DNA of 64,000 nucleotides from an uncultured Mycobacteriaceae bacterium (GTDB lineage Bacteria; Actinomycetota; Actinomycetes; Mycobacteriales; Mycobacteriaceae): NCBI GenBank assembly GCA_902826815.1, contig CADEGF010000027.1, positions 1 to 64,000 of the forward strand, read 5' to 3'. Shown piece by piece: positions 63,741 to 64,000 of this stretch (position 1 is its first letter; each line of letters starts with the position of its first letter). The notes under the pieces were generated by a model. It saw only the letters and a program-made list of their open reading frames with translations, ran no database searches and was not told where the DNA came from. The position numbers and the translations under genes were made by a program.

Positions 63741-64000
63741 TTAAGCCGCGGCGCCGGGCTTGAGATAGGTGATGAGGTTGCAGTCGAGCATCTCGTCGTC
63801 GAAGTAGTTCTGGCAGCCGCGCAGGTACTTCATGTACCTGTCGTAGTTCTCTTCGCTTGCCACGGCGATTGCCCGATCCTTATTGGCTTCCAACGCGTCG
63901 GCCCACGTGCGCAGCGTCCGGACGTAGTGCGTCTGCAGCGAAAGATACTCGGGCACAACGAAACCGGCCTTCTCGCCGTGCTCCACCATCATCTTCGCGG
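63741..64000 (-). CDS. Mycolic-acid-type SAM methyltransferase / cyclopropane synthase, C-terminal part only
   Basis: The visible end (about 85 residues) reads [20 protein letters not shown], then [20 protein letters not shown] and [20 protein letters not shown]. The HYVRTL...W pattern and [11 protein letters not shown] block are those of the cyclopropane-mycolic-acid synthase (CmaA/MmaA/UmaA) family, which modify meromycolic chains with S-adenosylmethionine. The start lies beyond the window edge; which member it is cannot be decided here. Confidence 0.8.
   Translation of the reverse strand, partial: AKMMVEHGEKAGFVVPEYLSLQTHYVRTLRTWADALEANKDRAIAVASEENYDRYMKYLRGCQNYFDDEMLDCNLITYLKPGAAA

Overview
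The window is high-GC actinobacterial DNA from a non-tuberculous mycobacterium, most likely a Mycolicibacterium-type rapid grower. The evidence is the mycobacterial block tRNA-Thr, tRNA-Met, rpmG, hadA-hadB-hadC, tRNA-Trp, secE, nusG, rplK, rplA (54051-58715), an MmpS/MmpL pair, several fatty-acyl-AMP ligases, a mycolic-acid-type methyltransferase at the right edge, ESX-like and DUF1942 secreted proteins, and frequent GTG starts. No phage, insertion sequence, rRNA or CRISPR array was seen.

Region by region. 1-3047 is accessory: a Doc toxin with its antitoxin, then a WXG100-like effector gene (frameshifted) flanked by an intact and a deleted copy of one small gene. 3048-9730 holds an MFS exporter with an added monooxygenase-like domain, a DUF5996 protein, and the MmpS-MmpL exporter with an upstream TetR gene. 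9859-15545 mixes small coiled-coil and secreted proteins, a VapBC module, gene remnants, a lipoprotein, an F420-dependent (LLM) oxidoreductase, a DUF1942 protein and a PAS protein. 15677-26455 is a DNA-repair block: a PIF1-like helicase with a C-terminal BRCT domain, then recC-recB-recD with overlapping junctions. 26637-34494 carries a zinc-ribbon protein, an intradiol-dioxygenase-like lipoprotein, a deazaflavin-dependent reductase, an L,D-transpeptidase, an FAD monooxygenase, a receptor Ser/Thr kinase and cspA. 34508-53810 holds a large membrane patatin, a DUF3060 protein, a CorA-like channel, three GAF-ANTAR regulators, a fatty-acyl-AMP ligase, a crotonase-TetR pair, a large LuxR ATPase regulator, a DUF2235 protein, an MBL hydrolase and a NYN-LOTUS protein. 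54051-58715 is the conserved translation/FAS-II block. 58759-64000 has a VanX-like dipeptidase, an ECF42-type sigma factor with a double DGPF/YCII protein, a FadD32-like ligase and the 3' end of a methyltransferase.

How the genes work together: hadABC (mycolate elongation), the acyl-AMP ligases, the methyltransferase, MmpL, the L,D-transpeptidase and the VanX-like enzyme give the window an envelope-lipid and peptidoglycan theme. RecBCD and the PIF1-BRCT helicase form a repair neighbourhood. The left edge shows repeated gain and decay: toxin-antitoxin modules, truncated second copies of two small genes, a frameshifted effector and a frameshifted remnant. Interspersed hairpin repeats occur near the ribosomal genes and after the last acyl-AMP ligase. 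All functional statements rest on reading motifs by eye; no database search was run.
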